Source: Heligmosomoides polygyrus polygyrus (taxonomy: Eukaryota; Nematoda; Chromadorea; Rhabditida; Heligmosomidae). Taken from it: 64,000 nucleotides of DNA. The DNA is taken from positions 98,624,428 through 98,688,427 of the forward strand of contig OX377205.1 in the NCBI GenBank assembly GCA_947396885.1, given 5' to 3'. Below are positions 55,701 to 64,000 of this stretch, piece by piece. How positions within the stretch are numbered: position 1 is the stretch's first letter; every line of letters begins with the position of its first letter. The notes under the pieces are model-generated. The model saw only the letters and a program-made list of their open reading frames with translations, was not told the DNA's origin and ran no database searches. The position numbers and the translations under genes are program-made.

Positions 55701-58700
55701 ACATATAGTTGATCATACCCTATAATAACGTGCCAAACGCTGAGTCACACTATCGATCGGCGCCGCCGCAGAAATTAGTCATAAAATAGGGGGAAAATCG
55801 GAGGAAAAATGGGGGGGAGGGGAGAAACTACGGCACGAAAATAGCAAAAAACAACCACACGTGTCTTCTCCCTGCCTGGGAATTTTAGCCTTGAGATAGC
55901 CGAGGTCGTTCAACACGAATCTGAAGCTCGTTTCTGTAGTATCGATCGCCATTAATCGATATTGGTCAAATTACGGTGCGGGAAAATAGCGAAAAATACC
56001 CAGACGTCTTCTACATACGTGCCTGGGGATTCGGAAGACGTGCGGAATACGTCGCATGACGTGCTTAGGACTCAGAAGGCGTGCCGAAATCGTCGTCTGC
56101 TAAGAGCTTTTAGCTTCTTCTTGCTCGCAGACTATAAACAGTCTCTAAGCGCCCCGAAGGAGGGTAGAGACACATTGTTAAGGTAGCCCTTAAACCCAGT
56201 TCATTTTGAGTTCTATGTAGGAAATTTTAAAACAAAATTATGCAGGATGGGTGTAACCTACCATGGTGGTGAACTAAGCTGTGCCAGGTCATCAGACATT
56301 CAGAAGATATTTGGGCGTTGTTTACACTTTCAACGAGGAACGACGGGATAGAAAGATGGCCAAACTGATCGATTGCGTCGCTTGATCAGTTTGGCGCCAC
56401 CGCGCGAACGATCGATATTGATGGCTTCATGTCGCCGCGTCGCTACTTGACGAAAGTATAAATCCCTCCTAAGCATTTATATGCTTTTTTATCCGCAGCG
56501 CAGCACTGATCTGGATTTTTCGGGCCGCATCGTGTTTACACTTCGTCGCTGTAAACACTTGATTTGGCGAATTTTTGGCTGTAATCGTACAGCGCGGCAT
56601 CGGCACAGCGGCAGATTGCCGCGATTATGCTACGAGCCACGGCGCGTTCCCGCACCCCCTCTCACCACTGCTGTATATCCAAGTGACATGTTAAAGGGGT
56701 CCAAAGAATGACTGGTAACCCCGGTACATATTCCGAAAACGCACTGCCGGATACGGGAGGGAACGCACCGTCGATCCTACCGTAACCGCTGCAGATAATC
56801 AGGCACCAGCTGCCGTGATTACAGTAGGAGCAACGTCGCGTTCCCGTACCCCTGCTACACGTTCCCGCATCCCCGTCGTGCGTGTTCACAATCTTGAATG
56901 GGCTCACGGCGATCAAATCGGCCACCCGGCGGTCTCCCTTTCGTTGTGTCTAAGGAAATTGGGTGGATTCTACACGTTTTGCCATCGAGAAATATTAAGA
57001 ACGCTGGAAGATAGCTAACGAACGTTTCGTACCTCTTCCTGAGCCTTCAATTCAGAGAGTAATTGCTCCAGATGTCGCTCAGCATCATCAGAAAGCTCCT
57101 CGTTTTCTGGGCGCTTGACAACTTTGACCGTTGCAGACTTCTAAATAATGTTATAGATCAGATCTACAACTATATGAAACGTAATAAATTGCTGCTACAT
57201 TAAATGGGGAATGGATATACCTGTTCGTTTCTCTTGGGTTTAAGCAGAGTGGAGCCCTCGTGCTGAGGTGCCCGACGTCCCAGTGATATCTTGTGACGGA
57301 GCATTAGTTTGGCTGTGGTTGTCGGTCTAGACGTCGAGGTGAACGGCGATGGAGGGGTCTTCAAGTCGCTGTCGAAGTCCATCGGAAGAGCCGCTGCTTT
57401 GCTGGACTCCACTGTGTCGGAGTCCGAGACCTGAATAAGAGCTCCTTTCATGCTTAGCCTTTGTTCAAAGGCCAAGTGCCGATTTTAGCACTTGATCGTC
57501 CTAAATCTGCCGTCTTAATCAAATCAATCTATTTTACATTCTTTCTAAGATGTAATATACTCCGCCCATTCAAATAGAAAAATATTTCGAAGCCTCAACG
57601 GAATTTTTAGCTTTGGAAGTGCCGATCTCCGCAGCGGCTAACGTAGGTTCAAGCGAAACTTTCAGCAGTTTTAATGCTTTGAATGTTCGTGGGAACGTGC
57701 AGCGGGGTGTGGGAACCCGCGCCGCTACTCACGGCAGCCAATCATGTGCGCTGACGCCTGTGCGGCTGAGGCGGTACATGATTGGCTGCCATGGATACGG
57801 TAAGAGCAACGGCGCGTCCCCCACCGTCTCGCGATGTGTACCGGCTACTTGTATCTTTAAAACTACTTGCTTTCGTCTGCATAATGGAATCAAGGACGCA
57901 TGGTGGAGCAGTCGTAAGCGGCGCAGGCTGTCGCATGCACTCGATTCCAGGTTCTTGGTTCGAGTTTTGCGCCCGGGTCAGTCAACATTCCACCTTTCCG
58001 GGTCGATGAATTGGTCCCAGAGTCGTCTGAGGAGGGACAGAAATTCATTTAAATTGAATTAAATTAATAAATTGCCTCCATTACGTTCCATAAAGTATAG
58101 TGTCTGGGGTTTGAAGTTAGGCTGAACAAGCTTATCGCACCTCGGCTGGAAGTAATGGCAGGAAAAAATTTCCTTAGGAACAGTGAACGCGACGAACGAA
58201 CCTTTTCGACTTCAGTTTTTGGTTCGGGAAGCGGAATTGCTGCCTCGCCAATGACAAATGTGTTGTTTGCTCGAGCAAGTGCTGAACCTGAAATTTCGTT
58301 TCACTTTTTCTTGACTTCGTTAGTAAGAAGCCACAGTGATTAGCAGGGAGAGGTTCAGGTTTCTTCCAAGGAATCTTACAGTATCCCCACCTTCGAAGTA
58401 GAAGTGAGGCTTAAACGAAAGTTACCGAACGCTCTCCTAGGTTTTCGACTTCTCACAAGGTCGCTACGGGTCCCTCAATAGCATTTAGCCACCTCGGAAA
58501 TCGTCGCCGATCGGCTTGATGCGGTCGAGGTAGACGATTCCCGATGGCGGCAGATCTCTCACCTTCCCGAAGCCTCTGAAATGAAGACATCGGTTGCCTT
58601 TATGTGTTCGTTATCAACAAAAGAAGACTGACTTCGTTCCCCTCTGAATCGGAAACATCTCTTTTGGGTGAAGTTTCGGATTCACTGGGTGTACGTAGAC

Positions 58701-58748
58701 GAACGATTCAGCGGCTATCAACGGGAAGAGAATAAACAACTGCAGCAT
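52790..58748 (-). CDS. Secreted protein of unknown function, at least seven exons
   Basis: Phased exons: 58748-58633, 58575-58493, 58287-58202, 57430-57221, 57140-57033, 55492-55403. A likely seventh exon starts at 55274 (LTVLVEKLREEAEPTRKS), and a terminal exon lies at 52926-52790 (ELLRKPSKGK to DPWERMGQM, TAG); how those last two join is unresolved. The start MLQLFILFPLIAAESFVYVH is a signal peptide, with an acceptor CTTTCAG/G one base before the ATG (trans-splicing). Then come GFGKVRDLPPSGIVYLDRI, an acidic Pro/Ser/Thr-rich stretch (exon 4, 70 aa), and a charged helical, probably coiled-coil part (DAERHLEQLLSELKAQEEMH, DELRSIQKE). No known domain is recognised. Introns hold a SINE and repeats. 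The terminal exon could belong to another gene. Confidence 0.7.
53024..53220. mobile_element. Hairpin MITE family B
   Basis: ATGTCGCGAACGTGGGCAGC and GCTGCCCATTTTCGCGACAT at the ends; inner CCTAGCGAATCAGATCGC and TGATTGGCTGGCGCG. It lies inside the large intron of the minus-strand gene, about 100 bp from its terminal exon. Confidence 0.85.
53840..54300. repeat. Dispersed AT-rich element (TTTCAAATCAAATTGG phrases)
   Basis: 53848-53965 contains five degenerate ~27-bp phrases of the form GACACTTTTCAAATCAAATT. 54140-54240 contains GATTGCGCTATGCACTCGAC, GATTTTTATTTGATTGATAG and TAAGTGGTACAAG. The same succession occurs at 42.49-42.96 kb and, in parts, at 8.6, 12.9, 22.8, 25.2-25.7, 49.6, 51.8, 54.7 and 63.6 kb. 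Confidence 0.6.
54312..54664. repeat. Inverted segmental duplication, partner of 47676-48018, ending in a family A MITE
   Basis: It runs TGGCGGCAATATAGTCGAAT through GGCACAAAAAAGAGTTCACT to the MITE 54531-54664 (TAA on both sides: 54528-54530, 54665-54667). The near-identity to 47.7-48.0 kb extends beyond the MITE into single-copy-looking DNA. Confidence 0.9.
55718..56060. repeat. Single copy of the 470-bp satellite unit
   Basis: AATAACGTGCCAAACGCTGA, AAATTAGTCATAAAATAGGG, GAGGTCGTTCAACACGAATC and GACGTCTTCTACAT follow each other as in the 49.9-51.5 kb array, with about 10% divergence and one unit only. Confidence 0.8.
56314..56470. mobile_element. Diverged hairpin MITE, family A-like
   Basis: GGGCGTTGTTTACACTTTCA ... 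TTGACGAAAGTATAAATCCC with GATGGCCAAACTGATCGATT in the left arm and GATCGATATTGATGGCTTCA on the right. Pairing is imperfect, indicating an old copy. Confidence 0.65.
56640..56890. repeat. GC-rich degenerate foldback with CGCGTTCCCG motifs
   Basis: CGGCGCGTTCCCGCACCCCC, GTCGCGTTCCCGTACCCCTG and ACGTTCCCGCATCCCC recur within 250 bp. Similar GGGAACGTGCAGCGGGGTGT and GGCAGCCAATCATGTGCG/CATGATTGGCTGCC pieces form a hairpin at 57690-57800. They are probably members of one non-coding family. Confidence 0.45.
57895..58030 (+). repeat. tRNA-derived SINE family 2, partial, in an intron of the secreted-protein gene
   Basis: GCATGGTGGAGCAGTCGTAA, CAGGTTCTTGGTTCGAGTTT (B box) and GCCCGGGTCAGTCAACATTC correspond to the head and early body of the 22.2-kb SINE. 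The tail is missing. Confidence 0.65.
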
Positions 58749-58752
58749 CCTG
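58749..58752 (-). promoter_or_regulatory. Trans-splice acceptor at the secreted-protein gene
   Basis: CGTCTTTCAG/GATG on the minus strand leaves a single base between acceptor and start codon, the tight spacing common for SL1-spliced nematode mRNAs. Confidence 0.65.
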
Positions 58753-58954
58753 AAAGACGGGATGAATTGTATCAGACTGTCGCAAAATTAGGCGCCGAAA
58801 CGGACCGTTTACTTCAAACTGCTACCACTCAGCTAAAACACAACTTTATCAAACCAGAATCTATACCTTTTTGCCAACAACTTTTAATAAATTTAGTCTT
58901 TTACAATAAAAACTGAAATCACAGAAATCAACGAAATCAAGAAGGGCACATTCA

Positions 58955-59580
58955 ACATAGGCCTAATTATAGAGTTGTTTCTGACCAAATGAGAGTCAAG
59001 AGCTCAGAAAAGGCGATGATAGACAGTGGGAAAAGGTTGGAAGAATACGATGGGTAACGGAGAAGCTCGGCACCCAAATAGGTCAATATTCGCCGAGTGA
59101 TTTGTGAGGTGTGTGGCCTTGCGTTGTCCTGCAACAGGAGCGGCCCTCCTCTATTCACCACTGCCGGCCATAATTTTCGCAACTACGCATACAACCTGGT
59201 CTAAGCCACAGCCGTAAGACTCTGCTGTGCTTGCCTGACCAGGTTGCCGAAGGCTGTAATGGATTACACGTTTACAACACCACGACAAAATGAGCATGAC
59301 AGGGTGAAGGTCGGGCTTAGGAAAGGGTGCTGGAGGAGCATCATTATCTACCCAGACAAATCTTCGCTTCCTGTTATCGCAAATGACCCATATTTCATCT
59401 ACAGTCATTATATGGCTTTCAAAAGGCTCATTTTAAAGCGAACCAGCAAGTTGGAGCAGGTGTCGAAATGTGTCAGACGCTGCTCATCGCTCAACTCGTT
59501 CGGCACCCAATTCGACATCATTTTCACCCTGCCGATTCTCGCCAAACGTCTCGCTACCGTACTGTGAGGTACGCCAAGGT
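58955..59580 (-). mobile_element. mariner transposase relic
   Basis: On the minus strand: WVPNELSDEQRLTHFDTCSN (59510s), VDEIWVICDNRKRRFVWVDN (59400-59345, first Asp kept, DEIW for DEKW), ILSWCCKRVIHYS, KLWPAVVNRGGPLLLQDNAR (second Asp) and YPSYSSNLFP (third Asp lost: SSNL for SPDL). Frame breaks occur between blocks. Terminal repeats are not visible. Confidence 0.8.
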
Positions 59581-59744
59581 CCTCAGCTCACGTACGCGTA
59601 TTCGTCTCGGGATTTGGTTTGACGGCTTTTCTCTCAAGCGACGACTGCGCTCACGATCCGCTTTTCTTTGGGATCAAAATCGCCAGAAGCGAATTTTTCG
59701 AGGCAGAGTCTCGCCGTTCGTTCGCAAGGATAGTCTGTCCAAAA

Positions 59745-60800
59745 AGCGCTGCTGACAAGGAAAGGTTCTCAACATATGGTGAGCTTTTGCGATGCTATTT
59801 TGGCAGGGTGTAGGACCCTGTGAACGGAGTCCAGAACCACAATCAGTTTCTGCCGAACACTTTTTTAAACACCTGAAAAAGAGGTGAGAAGGCGTGTGCG
59901 CAACACTTATCAACCTCTACGACAACCTACGAGGCGTGCTTCGGTGGAGCAGTCGGTAGGAGTGCCGCCTCGTAGGAGCACACCGGAGGGCTTTTCAGTT
60001 CGAGTCCGAGTGCTGACAGTATTTCTCCACGTATTAGTTTGCTGTTACTACGCTTTCTCATGATCACATGAGGTAATTTTAGACTATCAATGCTTACAAC
60101 AAACCAAGGCTGTCTTGTGCCTTCATATGTGCTAGTTTTTCAACTATTCATATTTGCACCATATCATTTTTCTGGGAATAAAAATTGTATAATATTTTAT
60201 TCCAAATTACCTATTTTCAATATACCATCTCGGGTGCACTTAACATATTCCGGATGGATAGTAATACACGTTCAAGTGAGAACGACATTTTTAGTGCATT
60301 TATGTACCGATGTGGCCCGAGTTCATAATATTCAACCGTAGGATAAGCGTATTTGTGTGCAGTTACGGTATCATTGGTGACACGGTATGATATGGTGATG
60401 GTGCAGATATGAATAGTTGAATAAACTAGCACATACATATGAAGGCGCAAATAAACAGCCTTGGTTTGTTGTAAGCATTGGCGGTCAAAATTGCCTCTTG
60501 CGATCATGAGAAAGCGTAGTAACAGCAAACTAATACGTGCAAAAATATTGGCAGCACTCGGAATCGAACTGAAAAGCCCGCCGGTGTGCTCCTATGAGGC
60601 GGCACTCCTACCTACTCCGCCATCGAGGTACATTTCGTGGGGTGTCGTAGAGGTTGATGAGTGTTGTGCAGCGCCTTCACACCTCTTTTTCAGGTCTTTA
60701 AAAAGCGTTCAGCAAAAACTAACTGTGGTTCTGGCCTTCGCTCACAGGGCCCTACATCCTGTCAAAATAGCATCGCAAAAGCTCACCATGAGTTGGAAAC
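59745..60800. repeat. ~1.05-kb foldback element with a tRNA-like sequence in each ~415-bp arm
   Basis: The left arm (59780-60165) and right arm (60395-60795) are inverted copies with perhaps 10-15% divergence: GTGAGCTTTTGCGATGCTAT against ATAGCATCGCAAAAGCTCAC at the outer ends, and CTATTCATATTTGCACCATA against TGGTGCAGATATGAATAG at the inner ends. Each arm contains GGAGCAGTCGGTAGGAGTGC (A-box like) and TTTTCAGTTCGAGTCCGAGT / ATCGAACTGAAAAGCCCGCC (B-box like). The 230-bp loop has no recognised content. Confidence 0.85.
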
Positions 60801-61329
60801 CCTTCCTTGTGAGGTTACGGGTTGCCTCTGCCGCAGAATGTCCGAATTTAAATTCGTGAGGCATGATGACTCGATGGTCGCGTGGGTTCTCGATTTTACG
60901 GAGCCATGGAAAAGGTCTGCCAGAAAATTAGAGCGGCATCCACGTATGTTTTCTGAAAAAGCAGAAAAAACCTATCGAACGGTACATGTGACCTTCTCTG
61001 AGACAAAATGATTAAGGGTGAAAAACTTATTTATTTACACAATACCTCGAAATGAAGATTAATTTTGCGACAGCCTAATAGATAACTGTTCGGCCGCTGT
61101 TCTGTCTTTGTACGGGAGGTGCTTATGTCGATAACCTATGAAAGAAGAGCGAAAACTACAGGGCTGGACGTCAGTGTAGGTAAGCCAACGCTGCTTCGGT
61201 TAAAAATCAACTAGTAAAGCTGAACTGTGCGCTGTGACTGAGCCTACGCTTGTATACCAGCTGAGCAGCTATGAAACGTCGGTAGTTTTCTGCTTCCACA
61301 GCCCGAAAGGGTCTCACACTTCTTGCCAC
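60801..61329. other. Intergenic sequence
   Basis: No gene or clear repeat was recognised. A TTATTTATTTAC run lies at 61028-61040. Confidence 0.3.
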
Positions 61330-61650
61330 TGATAGGATGGACGTGTTTGATAGCGCAGTTGGAAGAGGCGCCGATTGTCACGTGCACTCCGATACAAGGT
61401 TCTTGGTTCGAGTCTCCCGCCCACGCCAGCCAAGCCTTCCATCCCTCCGAGGTCGCTGAATGGGCGCCAGAATTGTCTGAGAAGGAAAACCCACGGAATT
61501 GCCTCAACCAGTCAGCCGCCACAGGTCATTGTATGTTCCAAGCACACGTTCAAATCTACTCCGCGACACCTCGTAGAAGTAGAATGCATGGTGCATCCCA
61601 AGACGGATCGAGTAACGTCGTTTTCTTTCCTTTTTTTATCTTTTAGATCA
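61330..61650 (+). repeat. tRNA-derived SINE family 2
   Basis: TTGATAGCGCAGTTGGAAGA (A box), AAGGTTCTTGGTTCGAGTCT (B box), CACGCCAGCCAAGCCTTCCA, and tail GCATCCCAAGACGGATCGAG then TTTCCTTTTTTTATC. The order matches the 22.2- and 23.9-kb copies. Confidence 0.8.
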
Positions 61651-61689
61651 TTTTTAGAGACTTAAGCGCAAATGTTACGTAAAAATCAA

Positions 61690-61775
61690 TATAAATAAAC
61701 AAGGGACGGTGTTATTTAAACTCTTTCGGGATGCGCCATGTACTCTACTTCTAGTGGATATCGTGGAGTCAAAGG
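61690..61775 (-). repeat. SINE family 2, 3' fragment, opposite orientation
   Basis: AACAAGGGACGGTGTTATTT, GGGATGCGCCATGTACTCTA and CTTCTAGTGGATATCGTGGA are the complement of the SINE 3' body, only 40 bp from the + copy. The pair is tail to tail. Confidence 0.7.
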
Positions 61776-62454
61776 ACAAAGATGCAATCAAGTCGTCTTT
61801 AGGATATCATGTATAAGTATTAAAGTGGTAAAAAAGTCTTCAGATGGTTTTGAAAAACTGGTCAACTTTCCCTTATTGATCTGTGCCTATGATCTACATA
61901 CAGCATCGCTCTTCTCTTATGGTTTTCGGGCGGAATAAACGGAAAAAGCCGCAGTTCTCGTCGTTTTTTCATTCATACCTCCCTTCAAAGTGGCCTATTC
62001 AAACAACAAATGCTACAACATCTGAATCTAATGGGAGTGATTGATGCAATGATGTAGGTATAATCCAGCGGTTTTAGAAAATATAGTTTTGGTAACCTAT
62101 AAAACCTGATGGCGGCGACCCTTCTCGTATCACTCGAGAATTATCTCGAGTACCAACAGGTCCGGGTATTATTGGTCTCAAATCTGTTGTTTTTTAAATC
62201 CACTGTATCATGGGATAGATCGGTCACATTGGATTCGGTTGGTAACTTTCGGTTTTTCAATCAATAGGCCCTTTGAAGAGTTATGGAAAACGGCGAAAAC
62301 GACAGTTTCCGCCCCAAAACCAAAAGACAGAAGCGGTATTGTGACATGTGACACTTGTAGGTCATTCTCGAAACTTCTCCGAGATAGGCACGTTGCCATC
62401 CATAACTTTAATCGCGGTGTCAATTTCACAAGAACGCCATCGAGCCATCATCTT
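61776..62454. other. Intergenic sequence
   Basis: 62205-62460 is open on both strands (73 codons each). The + frame reads FGFSINRPFEELWKTAKTTV and the minus frame LLSFGFGAETVVFAVFHNSS. Neither joins in phase to the neighbouring gene, and ACTCGAGAATTATCTCGAGT at 62132-62151 is a small palindrome. No call made. Confidence 0.25.
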
Positions 62455-62834
62455 CTATGAATGTCGTCGAGGTACTGGAGCGTTCGAAGCATGAACAGCG
62501 GTCTGGGAGACGACACCACCTCCATCAGCAGTGTCGACCGCTGGTTCCTTCCCTTCTGAGGACGAGACACGACTTCGAAGACAGATCTCGGTAGGGGCTT
62601 TCCCAGTGGAAGACAGCGCCATTCTCCATGCTTTCGAGCCGGATCCGAAGGTTAGCTTTTCAGTTTCTTCAGAATCTGTTAGGATAGTCAGGTGGTCTTA
62701 GTCTTTAGGGCATTAGTTCGCAGAGCATCCGAATGGAAGGGCCTTTCTAAACCAAGCACCACAGCGAAAATCCCAGACAGGAGGAGCAACAGTGCCAGTG
62801 GGGTCAGACTCATCAGTTGGCGAATCGGGCGCAT
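62455..62834 (-). CDS. Small secreted protein, two exons, about 100 aa
   Basis: Exons 62834-62753 and 62675-62455 join in phase 1 across a 77-nt intron (CTTG/GTTTAG ... CTAACAG/ATTC). The start MRPIRQLMSLTPLALLLLLS is a strong signal peptide (two Arg in the n-region, an 11-residue hydrophobic core, probable cleavage near residue 28). The mature part begins DSEETEKLTFGSGSKAWRMA and is Ser/Thr-rich with one Cys (EICLRSR), ending PRRHS and TAG. An acceptor CTGTTCAG/TGC lies 3 nt upstream of the ATG, fitting trans-splicing. The function is unrecognised. A GGAG/GTGGTG donor inside exon 2 leaves open a longer, differently spliced 3' end. Confidence 0.6.
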
Positions 62835-62837
62835 GCA

Positions 62838-62842
62838 CTGAA
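62838..62842 (-). promoter_or_regulatory. Probable trans-splice acceptor of the small secreted-protein gene
   Basis: CGCTCTGTTCAG/TGCATG on the minus strand: acceptor 3 nt before the ATG, preceded by a pyrimidine-rich stretch. Confidence 0.5.
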
Positions 62843-63742
62843 CAGAGCGAATTTAGGCCGGCAAAGAGGATTCAGCAGAGTGTCGGCGGTGTGAAGGACG
62901 GCGGCACGGTGTGTGAGGACACAATCGGCTGCATATCGCCACAGGAGACCAGTGAGCCGACAAAGGAGATCTCCCAGTGACCGACGACCGCGGATCTCCA
63001 GGTGGCGAGAACGGGTATTCGCCCGCTTGACGCCGGATCCGGTTGAGAGGAACGCTTTGTTCCACACCCAAATCATTTGTCACACATTAACCTCCTGTTC
63101 GATTCGAAAGAAACAACGCAAATTCGATTCCTCGAAGCGACACCTGACATCTGGCACGAAAATCCGCGTAGGACGAAGTGTTCACCGTCAGTTTTTCTTG
63201 TAAAGCAGCTTGAGAAGTATAGTTCTGCTCTCGATTTTTTAGAATGCTCGAATGGTTTCTAGCGCTTCGAATTTGTTTGAAAACTGCAGTTTTTCTGAAA
63301 ATTCGAAGTTGAATACATTCAAGAGAGCGAATTCATTCAGATTTTTATCCAGATTCGAATTTGACCATTTGAATTTGAATGAAAATTATTTGAATACCTA
63401 ATCGAATAGGTCATTCAAGCACAACTTGATGGTGAAATTTTCATCTTTTTTCTTTTCATTTTTTCTTTGATGCTTATTTCTTCAGTTTTTTATTATTCTA
63501 AATTTCTTCATAGCAGGGAATAAAAAAGCAAAAAGCGCTGCACAAATTTGGCCTAGAGTTTGGCTGCCATATCCGCATAAGTATACCATTTTTACGTCAA
63601 ATTCGACACTTTTCAAAACGAATTGGACACTCTTCTAAGTCAAAAAGAGCTCATTTCACAATAAACTAGAGGTTTTCCAAAAAGGTTCAAATAATCTCTT
63701 GTTCAAGTGGAATTTTAGTATGACTTTCATGACGTTTTTGGC
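62843..63742. other. Intergenic sequence
   Basis: 62850-63000 is open in several frames but lies upstream of the minus-strand gene. 63290-63420 is a degenerate GAATTTGAATGAAAATT-type AT-rich tract. 63590-63700 carries the dispersed GACACTTTTCAAAACGAATT phrases. No gene seen. Confidence 0.35.
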
Positions 63743-63945
63743 ACATGTCGGGAAAATGGGCAGCATTGTGAGGTGGAATCACACCAGCCAATCAACAGTC
63801 CGCATCAGATTAGTGCCATTCAGAGGCTTGGAACGGACAGTGCTCTGATTGGCTGACGTTCGTTCAGCTGGTGCTCTGCTCAGTTATGATTGGCTGGCGC
63901 TACCGCCACCACCATCCAAAGCTGTCCCTCTTCGCGACATAAACA
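63743..63945. mobile_element. Hairpin MITE family B, diverged
   Basis: GCACATGTCGGGAAAATGGG ... AAGCTGTCCCTCTTCGCGAC with inner CAGCCAATCAACAGTCCGC and TGATTGGCTGGCGC. Arm pairing is imperfect; an older copy. Confidence 0.75.
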
Positions 63946-64000
63946 GAAAATAGTTTAAAGCCTATTTTAAAGCAAAGCAGGAAGATGGCTATTTTTACTC

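Noticed and set aside
59936..60020. tRNA gene in the foldback arm
   Set aside because: Present in inverted duplicate with imperfect stems; part of a repeat.

Overview
This window looks like nuclear DNA of a nematode, probably a clade V strongylid-type worm (inference). The reasons are three spliced genes with TTTCAG-type acceptors 0-23 nt upstream of their start codons (the arrangement of spliced-leader trans-splicing), small exons separated by kilobase introns, and a TE set (mariner, maT/Tc1, RTE, Penelope-like, tRNA-SINEs, hairpin MITEs) typical of such genomes. Nothing bacterial is present: no operons, ribosome binding sites or long host ORFs. Most long open frames are transposases or reverse transcriptases.

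Layout. 1-40 kb is a graveyard of mobile elements, many nested: a maT/Tc1-like element inside another (0-2.5 kb), a 179-bp tandem repeat (3.4-4.1 kb), a Tc1-like element with ~250-bp inverted ends (8.9-10.6 kb), a CR1-type LINE 3' half (11.2-12.5 kb), two tRNA-derived SINE families, an AT-rich minisatellite (17.2-18.0 kb), a maT-like element inside a mariner relic (18.7-21.2 kb), a hAT-like non-autonomous element with 8-bp target duplication (23.6-25.1 kb), a nearly full-length RTE retrotransposon inside a deleted Tc1 derivative (28.5-32.5 kb), a mariner with an uninterrupted 344-aa transposase (33.0-34.3 kb), a second truncated RTE (35.3-36.4 kb), and a head-to-head pair of Penelope-like elements whose right arm was hit by another mariner (37.0-40.1 kb).

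40.8-52.7 kb (+ strand) holds a ten-exon seven-transmembrane receptor gene (387 codons plus stop; every splice phase checks). Its introns, especially introns 7 and 8, are packed with hairpin MITEs, inverted duplications, a TMEM234-like captured fragment and a 470-bp tandem array. Its 3' end converges on a minus-strand gene (58.75 down to 52.79 kb) for a secreted, partly coiled-coil protein of unknown function; the two stop codons lie about 55 bp apart. A second small secreted-protein gene sits at 62.8-62.5 kb (minus). Between them are a mariner relic, a ~1-kb foldback element whose arms carry a tRNA-like sequence, and SINE copies.

The host genes show no common pathway. The strongest themes are nested transposition, large inverted repeats, and one satellite family (128-bp subunit at 23.2 kb, 470-bp higher-order unit at 50 kb, single copy at 55.7 kb). 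All gene models are from splice logic only, without transcripts or database searches.
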